From contig CALBPI010000062.1 of the NCBI GenBank assembly GCA_937899415.1, positions 124,001 to 188,000 on the forward strand: 64,000 nt of DNA, in the 5' to 3' direction. This DNA is from an uncultured Gammaproteobacteria bacterium. Its GTDB lineage: Bacteria > Pseudomonadota > Gammaproteobacteria > Steroidobacterales > Woeseiaceae. Below, piece after piece: positions 10,133 to 21,438 of the stretch. The notes beneath the pieces are model-generated. The model was not told the origin of the DNA. It made no database searches and worked only from the letters and a program-made list of their open reading frames with translations. The stretch's first letter is position 1. Every line of letters begins with the position of its first letter. Made by a program: the position numbers and the translations under genes.

Positions 10133-11368
10133 ATGTCACGCCCCGTCGAACTACTGATTGCGCTCCGGTATCTGCGTGGGCGACAGACCTCGCGATTCGC
10201 GTCGTTTATCAGTGTGGCGTCGATGTTGGGGGTCGCGATTGGTGTCGCGGCGCTGATCACCATCCTTTCTGTCATGAACGGCTTCGAGAGTGAGCTCAAG
10301 CGCCGTCTGCTCGACGTGCAGGCGCACGCCGTGATTACGGGCGAAGGCGGGCGCATTGGCGATTGGCCGACGTTGGCGGCGACGCTCGAACGCGACCCGC
10401 GTGTCGAGGCGGCTGCGCCACAGGTCACAATCGAAGGTATGGCCAACGCGGCCGGGCAACTCGTTCCCGTGCTGGCCGAGGGCATCGTGCCCGAGGCGCT
10501 CGAAGAAGAGCTCGGCGACAATGTCGTTGTCGGCTCACTCGACGCGCTCGAGGCGGGCGCACGGCGCATTGTGCTGGGACGATATCTCGCGCTGGACCTG
10601 GGCGTCGCGCCCGGGGACGACATCGTGCTGCTCGTGCCGCGCAACGAGGGCGGCGACATCCGTCCTGCGCTGACACGCTTTGCCGTTGCCGCACTGTTTG
10701 AGTCGGGCGTTCCGGACTTCGATGCGAGCGTGGCCTACCTGCACTGGCGAGACGCGGCCGAGCTCGCGGGAATCGGTGATGCGGTAAATGGCATACGTCT
10801 GACCCTGGTCGATCCGTTCGACGCGCCGGCCGTGGCCGGCGATCTGGCCGCGCTCGCAGGCGAGGGCGCAGGCGCGACGGACTGGACGCGAGAGAACGCG
10901 AGTTACTTCCGCGCGATCCGCCTTGAGAAAGCCATGATGGCGCTGATCCTCTCGCTGGTGATTGGTGTTGCCGCGTTCAACATCGTTGCGAGTCTCGTCA
11001 TGGTCGTGACCGACAAGGAAACGGACATCGCCATCCTTCGCACACTCGGTCTGTCGCCCTCGGGCGTGGTGCGCGTGTTTCTCACACAGGGCATCGTCAT
11101 TGGCTGGCTTGGTGTCCTGATCGGCATCATGGGTGGTGTCGCGCTCGCATTGAACGTGACGGAAACTGCGGCGTTCATCGAGGGTCTACTGGGTTTCCAG
11201 GTAATGCCCGGTGACGTCTACGTGATGAGTCGTATCCCCTCTGAGGTGCGCCCGGCCAATGTGGTCTGGATTGGTGCCGTGGCGCTGATCGTGACGGCCC
11301 TCGCTACGGTGTATCCGGCGCGCCAGGCTGCGTCTGTGCACCCCGCGCAAGCGTTGCGCTACGGCTGA
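10133..11368 (+). CDS. lolC: Lipoprotein-releasing ABC transporter permease LolC/LolE family
   Basis: [45 protein letters not shown]; 411 aa. Confidence 0.9.
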   Translation: MSRPVELLIALRYLRGRQTSRFASFISVASMLGVAIGVAALITILSVMNGFESELKRRLLDVQAHAVITGEGGRIGDWPTLAATLERDPRVEAAAPQVTIEGMANAAGQLVPVLAEGIVPEALEEELGDNVVVGSLDALEAGARRIVLGRYLALDLGVAPGDDIVLLVPRNEGGDIRPALTRFAVAALFESGVPDFDASVAYLHWRDAAELAGIGDAVNGIRLTLVDPFDAPAVAGDLAALAGEGAGATDWTRENASYFRAIRLEKAMMALILSLVIGVAAFNIVASLVMVVTDKETDIAILRTLGLSPSGVVRVFLTQGIVIGWLGVLIGIMGGVALALNVTETAAFIEGLLGFQVMPGDVYVMSRIPSEVRPANVVWIGAVALIVTALATVYPARQAASVHPAQALRYG

Positions 11369-11371
11369 TCT

Positions 11372-12610
11372 ATGGCATTTGAATGGGACATCGGCAAGCG
11401 CTACGTCCGCCCCCGTCGCGGCGGCGGTTTCGTGTCATTCATCTCTGTGATCTCGATGCTGGGTGTCGCCATTGGCATTGCCGTGCTGATTGTCGTGTTG
11501 TCCGTCGTCAACGGTTTCGAACGCGAACTCACCGATCGGCTGCTGGCGATGTCCTCGCATGCCACCGTCGAAGGGCTCGACGGCGACCTTAACGACTGGC
11601 AGGGCCGACGCGAGCAGGCGCTGACGGACCCTCGGGTTGAGGCGGCGGCGCCGTTCATTGAGGCGCGGGCCCTGGCGTCGGCGGAAGAGGCGCTGTCGGG
11701 CATCGTCCTTCGCGGCGTGTTGCCTGAGTCCGAGCGCGATGTCGCCGACCTGCGCGCGCTCATGCAGGAAGGCGGGCTCGGGGACCTCGTTCCCCGCGGT
11801 TACGGCATTGTTGTGGGGGACGCACTGGCCGAGTCACTGGGCGTCGGGCTGGGCGACAAGATCATGGTGATGATCGCCGAAGGCAATGTGACGCCTGCGG
11901 GCATCGTGCCGCGCATGCGTCGCTTCTCGGTTGTCGGCATCTTCCGCGCGGGCATGTACGAGTTCGACCGCCGTTTTGGTTTCGTGCACCTGGAAGACGC
12001 CGCCCGCTTGTACCGCAAGCGCGATGTCACGGGCATCCGGCTTCGCGTCGATGACCTGTTTGCAGCACCCGACATCGCCCGCGACGTGGCCGTGGCGCAG
12101 GGCGGGGGTGTCATGATCAGCGATTGGACGCGGCGCCATCGCACGTTCTTCCGCTCCATCCAGATCACCAAGTCGATCCTCTTCGTCATCTTGTCGCTGG
12201 TGATTGCCGTGGCGGCCTTCAACATCGTATCCACGCTCGTGATGGTCGTGCGCACCAAGCGTCGTGACATCGCCATCCTGCGAACGCTGGGCGCGTCGCG
12301 CGGCAGCATCACGGGTGTCTTTGTCACGCAGGGCACACTGATCGGTGTGGTGGGTGCGCTCGCGGGTGTCGCGCTGGGCACACTATTGAGTCTCAATCTC
12401 GAAGGCATCGTGGGCTTTGTCGAAAGCACCTTTGGCATCACGCTGCTTGCGGCCGACGTGTATTTCATCAGCGACCTGCCCAGCGAATTGCGTGGTGCGG
12501 ATGTCACGCTGGTCACCGCCATCGCGCTCGTGCTTGTGTTCGCGGCCACCCTGTATCCCGCTTGGCGCGCGTCGCGCACCGAGCCCGCCGAGGAGCTTCG
12601 GTTTGACTGA
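11372..12610 (+). CDS. lolE: Lipoprotein-releasing ABC transporter permease LolC/LolE family
   Basis: Paralogous to the preceding gene: [38 protein letters not shown]. Confidence 0.9.
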   Translation: MAFEWDIGKRYVRPRRGGGFVSFISVISMLGVAIGIAVLIVVLSVVNGFERELTDRLLAMSSHATVEGLDGDLNDWQGRREQALTDPRVEAAAPFIEARALASAEEALSGIVLRGVLPESERDVADLRALMQEGGLGDLVPRGYGIVVGDALAESLGVGLGDKIMVMIAEGNVTPAGIVPRMRRFSVVGIFRAGMYEFDRRFGFVHLEDAARLYRKRDVTGIRLRVDDLFAAPDIARDVAVAQGGGVMISDWTRRHRTFFRSIQITKSILFVILSLVIAVAAFNIVSTLVMVVRTKRRDIAILRTLGASRGSITGVFVTQGTLIGVVGALAGVALGTLLSLNLEGIVGFVESTFGITLLAADVYFISDLPSELRGADVTLVTAIALVLVFAATLYPAWRASRTEPAEELRFD

Positions 12611-13304
12611 TTCGAAAACAGACGGCGAGGTCGTTCTCTCCTGTCGCGGCGTACGTCGTGCCTTTCGCGAAGGCGAGAATGCGCTCGTCGTGCTCGACGG
12701 GGTCGACTTCGACATTTTGGCGGGTGAGACCATCGCCATTGTCGGTGCGTCGGGCAGCGGAAAAACGACGCTGCTGCAGTTGCTGGGTGGCCTCGATTCG
12801 CCGGATAAGGGGGCCATCGAAGTGGTGGGCCGCGATATGGCGAGGCTTGATGACGCTGAACGCGGCCGCGTGCGCAACCAGGCGATTGGTTTCGTCTACC
12901 AGTTCCATCATTTGCTGCCCGAGTTCACGGCCTGGGAAAACGTCGCCATGCCGCTGCTGATTCGCCGTGAGGTACGTGAATCGGCCATGGCGGCCGCGCG
13001 TGAGTTACTCGAACGTGTGGGTCTCGGTGAGCGTCTGGATCACCGCCCGTCAGAGCTTTCCGGTGGCGAGCGTCAGCGCGCGGCCGTGGCGCGTGCGCTC
13101 GTCACGGGACCGCGCGTGGTGCTGGCCGATGAACCGACGGGTAACCTGGATCGCAGCACCGGCGAACGCGTCCTGGGCCAGATGCTCGAGCTCAATCGGG
13201 ACCTCGGTACGGCGCTCGTGATTGTGACCCACGACGCCGATATCGCGGCGCGCATGGACCGCGAGCTCACGCTGCAGGACGGCCGGCTGGCTCAGCTGCG
13301 CTGA
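12603..13304 (+). CDS. lolD: Lipoprotein-releasing ABC transporter ATP-binding protein LolD
   Basis: [45 protein letters not shown]; probable TTG start at 12603 overlapping lolE stop. Confidence 0.92.
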   Translation: MTDSKTDGEVVLSCRGVRRAFREGENALVVLDGVDFDILAGETIAIVGASGSGKTTLLQLLGGLDSPDKGAIEVVGRDMARLDDAERGRVRNQAIGFVYQFHHLLPEFTAWENVAMPLLIRREVRESAMAAARELLERVGLGERLDHRPSELSGGERQRAAVARALVTGPRVVLADEPTGNLDRSTGERVLGQMLELNRDLGTALVIVTHDADIAARMDRELTLQDGRLAQLR

Positions 13305-13822
13305 CGCCTGGCGAGCCGCCGCGCGCGGCGCGCCTGCAGGTACTGCCCGATGCGCGTGCGCCAGGCCAGCTCGACGAACAGGAAGCCGAGCGCTGCCGTG
13401 GCGATGCCCAGCAGGATGCAGCCCGCGAATAGCGGCTGCCAGATCAACCCTATCTGCGTCATGAGCGTGTCGAGCGTTATGGGGCCCGTAATGAGCTCCG
13501 GCGTGCCCAGTACTGACTGGCCAAAGCGGTAGCCCGAGTAGTAGAGCGGGAAGATCGTCACGGGGTTGACGATCATGGTCACGAGCATCGCCAGTGGCAG
13601 GTGCACGCGCAGCCCAATCGCACTGAGTCCGGCGGCCAGGCTGTGGCCGGGGATCGGCATCCACATCCAGAACAAGCCGAGGGCGACGCCGGGTGCCACG
13701 GCGCGGCGCCGTATGGCCCAGAGATCGGGGTGATCGAGAAAGCTCCTGAGCGGCCGCAGCCACGGCTGGCCGACGACGCGATGTCGTGGCGGGCTCAGTC
13801 GGCGGAACAGTCTGCGCGGCAT
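13292..13822 (-). CDS. DUF2062 domain membrane protein
   Basis: [49 protein letters not shown]; typical position next to lolCDE/comEC. Confidence 0.85.
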   Translation of the reverse strand: MPRRLFRRLSPPRHRVVGQPWLRPLRSFLDHPDLWAIRRRAVAPGVALGLFWMWMPIPGHSLAAGLSAIGLRVHLPLAMLVTMIVNPVTIFPLYYSGYRFGQSVLGTPELITGPITLDTLMTQIGLIWQPLFAGCILLGIATAALGFLFVELAWRTRIGQYLQARRARRLARRQRS

Positions 13823-13968
13823 GATGGGTTGACCGTTTGGGGTCGTTTATTGTCACACGGGCGCGCGGCCCCGGCTGTGCCCTGTGTCGCCAAATTGGCC
13901 ACATCGCCGGGTAAGCCGCGATGCTGCCGTTGTCTGTCGCTGGAATGCTGTTGCGGTGCGGCTTGTAA

Positions 13969-16251
13969 GTGGTGGGCTCCGTGTCGGACCGGGTTCTCTG
14001 GACCGCTGTCGCGCTCGTGGCCGTGGCTGCTGCGCGCCACGCGATGTCGCCCGCATTGGTGGTTGTGCTCTGTCTTGGGCTCGCGTGCGCTTTGCGTGGC
14101 GCGTCACCGCCGCGGCGGCTGGCGATTGCCGTGATGCTGGGTCTCGCGATGCTCTGGGTGGTTCGCGGCGTCGACGGCGTGCACGGGCGCGACCTGCACG
14201 TGGCACTCGGCAAGATCACGCTGGACCTCAAGGTGCGCGTCGCGGGTAACGTGGTCCGTGACGGCGGGTCGCTCCGGTTTACAGCAGCCACGAACGACCC
14301 GACGCTGCCGCGCCGGATTCGCGTGACCTGGCAATCACCGGGCGCGTCGCGACCGCGTACGGGTGACTGCTGGCAGCTGCGGCTGCGGCTCAAGCCGCTG
14401 ACGGCGCGCGACAATCCGGGTGCGTTCGATCGGCGCCGCTGGTCACAGCGACGTGGCATCGGCGCCGTCGCCCAGGTGCGCCCCTGGCGGCGCAACGGGC
14501 CCTGCGAGTCGCATGCGACGGCGCAATTTGCGGCCTGGCGTGCCGCACTTGGTGCACGCATCGACGCTGTCACGGCGCGAGCCGACGCGGCGGCTGTGTT
14601 GCGCGCCGTGACGCTTGGCGACCGGGCCGACCTGCCTGCCGGCACGCGCGACGTGCTGGCACGAACCGGTACCGCGCATCTGGTCGCGATCTCAGGCCTG
14701 CACGTCGGCATGGTGGCTGGCCTGGGCTTTGTGCTCGGGCGCCGGCTGGCGCCCGGGACCTTTGTGCACCGTGAGGCGTTAGCGCTTGCCCTGGGCGTGG
14801 TGCTCGCGACGGCTTACGCGGCGCTGTCAGGCTTTGCGCTGCCGGCGCAGCGCGCGCTGTTCATGCTGATGGGAGTTGCCGTCCTGCGGCTGGCCAACCG
14901 CCGTGTGGCGCCGCTGCGCCTGGTGGCACTGGCGGCGAGTGTGGTCACCCTGATGTCGCCTGCCTTCGTTGCCGATGCCTCGTTCCAGTTTTCCTTTGCG
15001 GCGGTCACGGTGTTGGCCGTGTGCGCGTTGCGCATGCGTGCCCGGCGTCACGTCGGGCGAGCGGCACGCATCACGGTGCATCTGCAGTGTGCACTGGGGC
15101 TCGTACTGCTGCCGCTGACTGTGCACGCGTTCGGTTTTGCGAGCGCGCTGTCGCTGCCCGCGAATCTGGTGGCCGTGCCCCTGTTCGCGCTGGTCGTCGT
15201 CCCTGTGGCTTTGCTCGGTGTTGCCGTCTCGTCGCTGTCGGTTGCCGGTGCGGCGTTCCTGTGGGCCCTGTGCGGTCACGCCATCGCGGTGATGCTAGAC
15301 GCACTCACGTGGCTCGCGTCAACGGGGCTCGGCGTGGCCGAGGCGCGGTTGCCCGGTGTCGGTGTCACACTGGCCGCGACGGTCCTGCTGGCCGTGGTCG
15401 CGCTCGGTACCGCGTTGCCAGGACGGCTGCTCGCGGCTTGTGGGTTGTTTGCTGTGCTTGGCAGCGCACCCGATCGCCCCCAAGCGGGCTGCGCGCGCGT
15501 GGCGTTCCTCGCCGTCGGGCACGGAACGGCCATTGTCGTGCGCACAGCGGTCGAGAACGTGGTCTACGACACCGGCCCGGCGTGGCCCGGCGGCGCAACT
15601 GCCGCGTCGGGGTCGTTGCTGCCGTTCCTCAGTCGCGCGCGTGTGGGCGCCGTCGATGTGGCCGTTCTGAGCCACGCGGACCGCGATCACACGGGCGGCG
15701 CAGCGGTGCTTGGCGCTGCCGTCCCCGTCACGACCTGGCTTGTGGGGCCGCATGTCGACACCGTCGCGACGCCCACGCGTTGCACGGCCGGTCAGCGCTG
15801 GACGGCCGGCGGTTTGCGGTTTCAGGTCGCGTGGCCGGTGGCGCCATTCTGGCCGGGTGCGCGGGACAATAATGGTTCCTGCGTGGTTCGCGTCACCGCC
15901 GGCGATACGACGCTGTTGCTGGCCGGCGACGTAGAGGCGCGCGCGGAGCGCGAGCTTGTCGCGCTGCGTGCGGTCGGCGCGCAGGCGACGACAGTGCCGC
16001 ATCACGGCAGCATCACGTCGTCGACGCCACCCTTTGTGCGGGCGTCAGGTGCCCGAATCGCGGTTGCCAGCACCGATGTTGGCGGACGCTGGACGCTGCC
16101 AGCGCCCACCGTGGTCGCGCGCTGGCGCGACGCCGGCGCCGAGCATGTGACCACGTCGCGCGCAGGCGTGGGCCTGGCGCTCTGCGCGCGCCGCGACGCG
16201 CGGCTGCAAGACCCTGATCCTTGGGCCGAAAGTCGATCTGCATTGTGGTAG
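13969..16251 (+). CDS. comEC: DNA internalization competence protein ComEC/Rec2
   Basis: HLVAISGLHVGMVAGLGF, FALPAQRALFMLM, C-terminal metallo-beta-lactamase domain LSHADRDHTGGAAVL; 760 aa. Confidence 0.92.
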   Translation: MVGSVSDRVLWTAVALVAVAAARHAMSPALVVVLCLGLACALRGASPPRRLAIAVMLGLAMLWVVRGVDGVHGRDLHVALGKITLDLKVRVAGNVVRDGGSLRFTAATNDPTLPRRIRVTWQSPGASRPRTGDCWQLRLRLKPLTARDNPGAFDRRRWSQRRGIGAVAQVRPWRRNGPCESHATAQFAAWRAALGARIDAVTARADAAAVLRAVTLGDRADLPAGTRDVLARTGTAHLVAISGLHVGMVAGLGFVLGRRLAPGTFVHREALALALGVVLATAYAALSGFALPAQRALFMLMGVAVLRLANRRVAPLRLVALAASVVTLMSPAFVADASFQFSFAAVTVLAVCALRMRARRHVGRAARITVHLQCALGLVLLPLTVHAFGFASALSLPANLVAVPLFALVVVPVALLGVAVSSLSVAGAAFLWALCGHAIAVMLDALTWLASTGLGVAEARLPGVGVTLAATVLLAVVALGTALPGRLLAACGLFAVLGSAPDRPQAGCARVAFLAVGHGTAIVVRTAVENVVYDTGPAWPGGATAASGSLLPFLSRARVGAVDVAVLSHADRDHTGGAAVLGAAVPVTTWLVGPHVDTVATPTRCTAGQRWTAGGLRFQVAWPVAPFWPGARDNNGSCVVRVTAGDTTLLLAGDVEARAERELVALRAVGAQATTVPHHGSITSSTPPFVRASGARIAVASTDVGGRWTLPAPTVVARWRDAGAEHVTTSRAGVGLALCARRDARLQDPDPWAESRSALW

Positions 16252-16302
16252 TGCTGCCGCGCAGGCGGTATATTCGCGGCTACTTTTTGTCGCAGGTTCA
16301 GC

Positions 16303-16929
16303 ATGCTCGAAATCGTACAAGCCGGTGGCTGGCTCATGGCGCCGATCATCCTGTGCGCGATCATTGCAACCGGCATCATCATCGAACGGTTCTGGACGCT
16401 GCAGCAGCAGCGCGTGATCCCCAAAGACCTGACCTCGCAGGTCTGGGCCTGGGTCAAGAACGACGAGCTGACGCTCAAGCATTTGCAGTCGCTGCACCAC
16501 GGCTCGCCGCTGGGCCAGGTCCTGGCTGCTGGCCTGGCCAATCTCGACCGCGACCGTGCCGCCATGAAAGAGTCCATCGAGGACACGGGGCGCCATGTGG
16601 TGCACGAGCTCGAGCGCTACCTCGATACGCTCGGCACCATCGCGGCCATCACGCCGCTGCTGGGCCTGCTGGGTACCGTCATCGGCATGGTGAAGGTGTT
16701 CACGGCCATCACGGCTGCGGGCGTCGGTAACCCGGCCGTACTCGCCGGTGGCATCTCCGAAGCGCTCATCACGACGGCCGCAGGACTGACCGTGGCCATC
16801 CCGGCACTCATCGGTTACCGCTACGCGCGCAACCGTGTCGACGGGCTCGTCGTGCAGATGGAGAAAGAAGCGCTCAAACTCATCGAGGCCATCGGGCGAC
16901 GCAAGGACCCGGGCGAGGCCGAGGGATGA
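16303..16929 (+). CDS. exbB: MotA/TolQ/ExbB proton channel family protein
   Basis: VQAGGWLMAPIILCAIIATGIIIERFWTL; ITPLLGLLGTVIGMVKVF; EALITTAAGLTVAIPALIGY. Confidence 0.92.
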   Translation: MLEIVQAGGWLMAPIILCAIIATGIIIERFWTLQQQRVIPKDLTSQVWAWVKNDELTLKHLQSLHHGSPLGQVLAAGLANLDRDRAAMKESIEDTGRHVVHELERYLDTLGTIAAITPLLGLLGTVIGMVKVFTAITAAGVGNPAVLAGGISEALITTAAGLTVAIPALIGYRYARNRVDGLVVQMEKEALKLIEAIGRRKDPGEAEG

Positions 16930-17348
16930 ACCTCATCACGCGCCCGCGTGAGGAGCCGCAGGTCAATCTGACCTCGCTCATCGATGTTGTCCTGCTGTTG
17001 CTCGTGTTTTTCATGGTTACGACGAGTTTCGTGCGTGAGTCGAGTGTGACCGTACAGCTGCCCGAAGCGAGTCCTGAGCCCACGGCAACCGTCGACGACA
17101 ACCGCCTCGAGATCACGATCACGGCCAGCGGCGACTACTACGTCGACAACCGCCCGCTGATCAACAAGCAACGCCAGACGCTGACGCGCGCGCTCGAACA
17201 GATCGCCTCCGGTCGCCAGGGTCTCGCGCTGACGATCGTCGCCGACGCCGATGCCAGCCACCAGTCCGTGATCACGGCCATGGATGTCGCGGGCAAGCTC
17301 GGCTTCACGTCGATCAGCATCGCCACGCTTCAGCCTTCGAATGACTGA
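16926..17348 (+). CDS. exbD: Biopolymer transporter ExbD
   Basis: QVNLTSLIDVVLLLLVFFMVTTSFV; ATGA overlap with exbB. Confidence 0.92.
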   Translation: MNLITRPREEPQVNLTSLIDVVLLLLVFFMVTTSFVRESSVTVQLPEASPEPTATVDDNRLEITITASGDYYVDNRPLINKQRQTLTRALEQIASGRQGLALTIVADADASHQSVITAMDVAGKLGFTSISIATLQPSND

Positions 17349-19128
17349 GCAGGCCATCGCGGCCCCTGCGGCCGCCCGTGAGTCGGATGTCGGCGCCGTG
17401 TATCGGCGTGTGCTCGGATACTCCGCGCGCTACTGGCCCATGTTCATTATTGCGGCGTTCGGCATGGTCGTCACGGCCATGGTCGAGGCGGGTCTTGCAT
17501 TGATGATGAAACCGCTCACCGACGAGGCACTCGTGGGTGAGGCGGGCGGCGTCGCGGCGTGGATGGCGGCGGCCTTCGTCGGCATCTTCTTCGCGCGCGG
17601 GCTCGCAGGCTTCATGTCGGAGTACGCCCTGGGCTGGATCGGGCGCAATGTGATCACGGAGCTGCGCAGCGATGTGTTCCGAAAGTACCTGCGGCTGCCC
17701 TCGCAGTTCTTCGATGAGCGATCGTCGGGTCCCTTGCTGTCGCTCATGACCTACAACATCGAGATGATTGCGGAGTCGGCGACCAATGTGGTCACCATTG
17801 TCATTCGCGACACGCTCAAGTTGTTCTCGCTGATCGGCGTCATGCTCTACACGAGCCTGAAACTGTCGGCGTTTGTGGCCATCGTGTTGCCGCTGATCGC
17901 CTGGCTCGTGCGCATCCTTGGTCGCACGTTTCGCCGCTATTCATCACGCATTCAGAACTCTATCGGTGATGTCACGCAGGTTACCGAAGAGGTGGTGCAG
18001 GGGCATCGCGTGGTCAAGATCTTCGGCGGCCAGGATTACGAGCGCGGCCGCTTTGATCGCACCAATGCGTCCAACCGCGCACTTAACATGAAGCTTGTGT
18101 TTGCGAAGGCCTCGGGCGTCGCCGTGACACAAATTCTGTTTGCGTTCGGCGTTGCGGGCGTCGTCTGGATGGCCAGCCGCGAGTCGGCAGCGGGCAACCT
18201 GAGCCCGGGCACCTTTGTGGCATTTATCTCGGCACTCATCCTGTTGCTGCCGCCGATTCGCAAGCTCACCAACATCAATGCGGCGATTCAGCGGGGCATC
18301 GCTGCGGCACAAAGCGTGTTCGATATTCTGGACCGCCCCGACGAGCGCGATACGGGCACGACGCTCGTTGAGCGCGCGCGCGGCGACATCGCGTTCGAGG
18401 GTGTGTCGTTCTCCTACGGCCGCGATGCTGACAATCTGCCCGTACTTCGAGACGTGTCCGTCAGCGTGGCGCCCGGCGAGACGCTCGCCATAGTGGGCCG
18501 CAGCGGCAGCGGTAAGTCGACACTGGTCAGTCTGTTGCCGCGGTTTTACGATGACCACGAAGGCCGCATTTTGCTCGACGGTGTACCCATCGATGACTAC
18601 CGCATCGACGCGCTGCGTGACCAGATCAGCCTCGTGAGTCAGGACGTCGTACTGTTCAACGACACGATTGCGCGTAATCTGGCCTACGGCGCACTGGGCG
18701 ATGTCACCGAGGCCGAGATTCTCGCGGCGGCCGAGGCGGCCCATGTCATGGAGTTTGTCAATGAGTTGCCGGCCGGGCTCGAGACGATCGTCGGCGATCG
18801 CGGTGTGTTGTTGTCGGGGGGGCAGCGCCAGCGTATTGCCATCGCACGCGCATTGCTCAAGAACGCGCCCGTCCTGATTCTCGATGAGGCCACCTCGGCG
18901 CTCGACACCGAGTCGGAGCGTCGCATTCAGGCGGCCCTCGAAGCGCTGATGCACGAACGCACGACGCTGGTCATCGCACACCGGCTATCCACGGTCGAGC
19001 GCGCCGACCGCATCATCGTGCTCGACGAAGGTCGCATCATCGAGCAGGGCAACCACGAGAGTCTGTTGGCGGCGGGTGGTCACTACGCCTCGCTGTACCG
19101 GATGCAGTTCTCCGATAATGGCGACTGA
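17341..19128 (+). CDS. msbA: Lipid A export permease/ATP-binding protein MsbA
   Basis: ABC exporter; GRSGSGKSTLVSLLPRFYD, LLSGGQRQRIAIARALLK, LILDEATSALDTESE; start ATG 17341 overlaps exbD stop. Confidence 0.95.
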   Translation: MTEQAIAAPAAARESDVGAVYRRVLGYSARYWPMFIIAAFGMVVTAMVEAGLALMMKPLTDEALVGEAGGVAAWMAAAFVGIFFARGLAGFMSEYALGWIGRNVITELRSDVFRKYLRLPSQFFDERSSGPLLSLMTYNIEMIAESATNVVTIVIRDTLKLFSLIGVMLYTSLKLSAFVAIVLPLIAWLVRILGRTFRRYSSRIQNSIGDVTQVTEEVVQGHRVVKIFGGQDYERGRFDRTNASNRALNMKLVFAKASGVAVTQILFAFGVAGVVWMASRESAAGNLSPGTFVAFISALILLLPPIRKLTNINAAIQRGIAAAQSVFDILDRPDERDTGTTLVERARGDIAFEGVSFSYGRDADNLPVLRDVSVSVAPGETLAIVGRSGSGKSTLVSLLPRFYDDHEGRILLDGVPIDDYRIDALRDQISLVSQDVVLFNDTIARNLAYGALGDVTEAEILAAAEAAHVMEFVNELPAGLETIVGDRGVLLSGGQRQRIAIARALLKNAPVLILDEATSALDTESERRIQAALEALMHERTTLVIAHRLSTVERADRIIVLDEGRIIEQGNHESLLAAGGHYASLYRMQFSDNGD

Positions 19129-20131
19129 GCATGACGGCTGGTTGCAGCGGGTCTGGTACGGAAAGGCGCCCGGTGGCTTTCTGCTCTGGCCGCTCGAGTG
19201 GCTGTTTCGCGGGCTGGCCGCGTCGCGACGCGCCGCGTTTCGCACGGGGCTTTCCGACACGCGTTGGGTCTCTGCGCCCGTGATCGTGGTAGGCAACTTG
19301 AGTGTTGGTGGCAGCGGCAAGACGCCGCTTGTCGGCTGGCTCGCGCGCGCGGCGCAGGAGAGCGGCTGGCAGCCCGCGATTGTGTCGCGCGGTTACGGCG
19401 GCTCGGAACCTCGGGAGCCACTGGCTGTGACCTCGGAGACGGCTGCCACAGTGTCCGGTGACGAGCCGCTCATGCTCGCGCGCGACACGGGCTTGCCCGT
19501 ATTCGTGTCACGCGACCGCTATGCCGCGGCCGCGCAAGCCGTGGCCGAGGGCGCCGACCTCGTGATTGCCGATGATGGCTTGCAGCACTACGCGTTGGGC
19601 CGCGACGCCGAAGTGGTTGTTGTCGACGCGACGCACGGGCACGGCAATGGGCATTGCCTGCCTGCGGGGCCCTTGCGAGAACCGGTGTCGCGTCTGGCGC
19701 AGGCGGACCTGGTCGTGCGCTCCAATGGCGAGGGTGGGACGTCGTACCGGCTGGCGATCACCGAGGCCGTCAATCTCGAAACGGGTGAACGCCGGCCGCT
19801 CGCGTCGTTTGCGGGCGCTGCGGCACATGTAGTCGCGGGCATCGGTCACCCGGCACGATTTCACGCGGCACTCGAAGCATTCGGCATCGCGGTGCAACCC
19901 ATTGCCGTGCCCGACCACGGCCGGCTTGAGCCGTCAGCCTTATCGCCCGGAGATGGGTCGCCCGTTTTGATGACGGCCAAGGACGCGGTGAAGTACACCG
20001 CGCTCACGGCACGGCACTGGGTGGTGCCGGCGCGCGTCGATATGGATGACGCAACAGCGACTGCACTGCGCGGTTTGCTCGAGCTCGCGCGTACGCGCTT
20101 TAACGAACGACAGGGCGGGCCCCATGAGTGA
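19118..20131 (+). CDS. lpxK: Tetraacyldisaccharide 4'-kinase LpxK
   Basis: [47 protein letters not shown]; start ATG 19118. Confidence 0.95.
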   Translation: MATEHDGWLQRVWYGKAPGGFLLWPLEWLFRGLAASRRAAFRTGLSDTRWVSAPVIVVGNLSVGGSGKTPLVGWLARAAQESGWQPAIVSRGYGGSEPREPLAVTSETAATVSGDEPLMLARDTGLPVFVSRDRYAAAAQAVAEGADLVIADDGLQHYALGRDAEVVVVDATHGHGNGHCLPAGPLREPVSRLAQADLVVRSNGEGGTSYRLAITEAVNLETGERRPLASFAGAAAHVVAGIGHPARFHAALEAFGIAVQPIAVPDHGRLEPSALSPGDGSPVLMTAKDAVKYTALTARHWVVPARVDMDDATATALRGLLELARTRFNERQGGPHE

Positions 20132-20861
20132 TGCCTGGCACATCGTGATTCCGGCGCGGCTCGCCTCGACGCGCCTGCCCGACAAGGTGCTCGCGGATCT
20201 CGCGGGCAAGCCTGTGGTGCAGCACGTCTGGGAACGGGCCAGTGCTGCGGGCGCCGATTCGGTTCGTATCGCCACGGACAGCGCGCGTATCGCTGCAGCC
20301 TGCGGTGCTTTTGGTGCACAGGTGGTGATGACACGTGACGATCACCCGTCAGGCAGTGATCGGATCGCCGAGGTTGCTGCAGCGGCAGGCTGGAAGCGCG
20401 AGCGCATCGTCAACGTGCAGGGGGATGAGCCCTTCATTCCTGTACCGGCAATCCGTCAGGTGGCCGAGATGCTCGCCGAAGACGCGGCTGCTGACATCGC
20501 GACGCTCAGTGTACCCATCGACGATGCAGAGCAGTTTGCAGATCCCAATTGCGTGAAGGTTGTCGTGGACGGACGGGGCGACGCGCTCTTATTCAGTCGC
20601 GCGCCGATTCCGTATCCGCGTCACGACGCGGGCGTGGTCCCGCAACGGCACATCGGCATCTACGGGTACCGGGCCGATAGTCTGGCGCGCATGGTCTCAG
20701 CACAGCCTTGTGCGCTAGAGCAAACAGAACGGCTGGAACAGTTGCGAGCGCTGTGGCTTGGCATGCGTATCCGCGTGGCGCAGGCCGTAGAGGCGCCGCC
20801 GCCGGGCATCGACACGGAAGCAGACCTGGCCGCCGCGCGGGAGCGCGCGACCGCGCACTAG
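20124..20861 (+). CDS. kdsB: 3-deoxy-manno-octulosonate cytidylyltransferase KdsB
   Basis: [55 protein letters not shown]. Confidence 0.96.
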   Translation: MSDAWHIVIPARLASTRLPDKVLADLAGKPVVQHVWERASAAGADSVRIATDSARIAAACGAFGAQVVMTRDDHPSGSDRIAEVAAAAGWKRERIVNVQGDEPFIPVPAIRQVAEMLAEDAAADIATLSVPIDDAEQFADPNCVKVVVDGRGDALLFSRAPIPYPRHDAGVVPQRHIGIYGYRADSLARMVSAQPCALEQTERLEQLRALWLGMRIRVAQAVEAPPPGIDTEADLAAARERATAH

Positions 20862-20862
20862 A

Positions 20863-21438
20863 TCAGCTGTCGTCGGTGTCGAGCGCCTTCTCGATGGCGC
20901 CCACGATACTGTCGTCGTAAGGCTGCGTGCGCGCGCTGAACGTGGCAATGAACTCGCCGTCGCGCCCGATCAGATATTTGTGGAAATTCCAGCCGGGCTC
21001 GGTGCCGGCTTTGTCGGCGAGTGCCTTGTAGAATGGGTGCGCGCCGTCGCCCTTGACCACGATCTTCTTGAACATCGGAAACTGCACGCCGTAGGTGAGA
21101 CGGCAGAATTCCTGGATCTCCGCTTCGGTGCCGGGCTCCTGGCCCATAAAGTCATTCGAGGGGAAACCCAGCACGACGAGGCCGCGCTCGCCGTATTCCT
21201 GGTAGAGCTTCTCGAGCCCGTCATACTGCGGTGTGTTGCCGCACTTCGAAGCCGTGTTGACGACGAGGATCACCTTGTCCTCATAAGCTTCGCAGAGCTG
21301 CTCCGTGTCGTCAGAGGCGAGTCGCTTGAAGTTCTGGTCGAGCAGGGCGCCCTCATCGCAATCGGCTTTGGCGTCACCGGTCGCAAGCGCAAGGCCTGCT
21401 GCAAGGGTCAAGAGGATCGTTGCGAGTCGCATATTCAA
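20863..21438 (-). CDS. Glutathione peroxidase family protein (Cys-type, exported)
   Basis: Signal peptide; VNTASKCGNTPQYDGLEKLY, GFPSNDFMGQEPG, WNFHKYLI. Confidence 0.9.
   Translation of the reverse strand: MNMRLATILLTLAAGLALATGDAKADCDEGALLDQNFKRLASDDTEQLCEAYEDKVILVVNTASKCGNTPQYDGLEKLYQEYGERGLVVLGFPSNDFMGQEPGTEAEIQEFCRLTYGVQFPMFKKIVVKGDGAHPFYKALADKAGTEPGWNFHKYLIGRDGEFIATFSARTQPYDDSIVGAIEKALDTDDS

Noticed and set aside
17944-18981. 345-aa minus-strand ORF opposite msbA
   Set aside because: Complement of the msbA coding strand; composition is that of a mirror frame.
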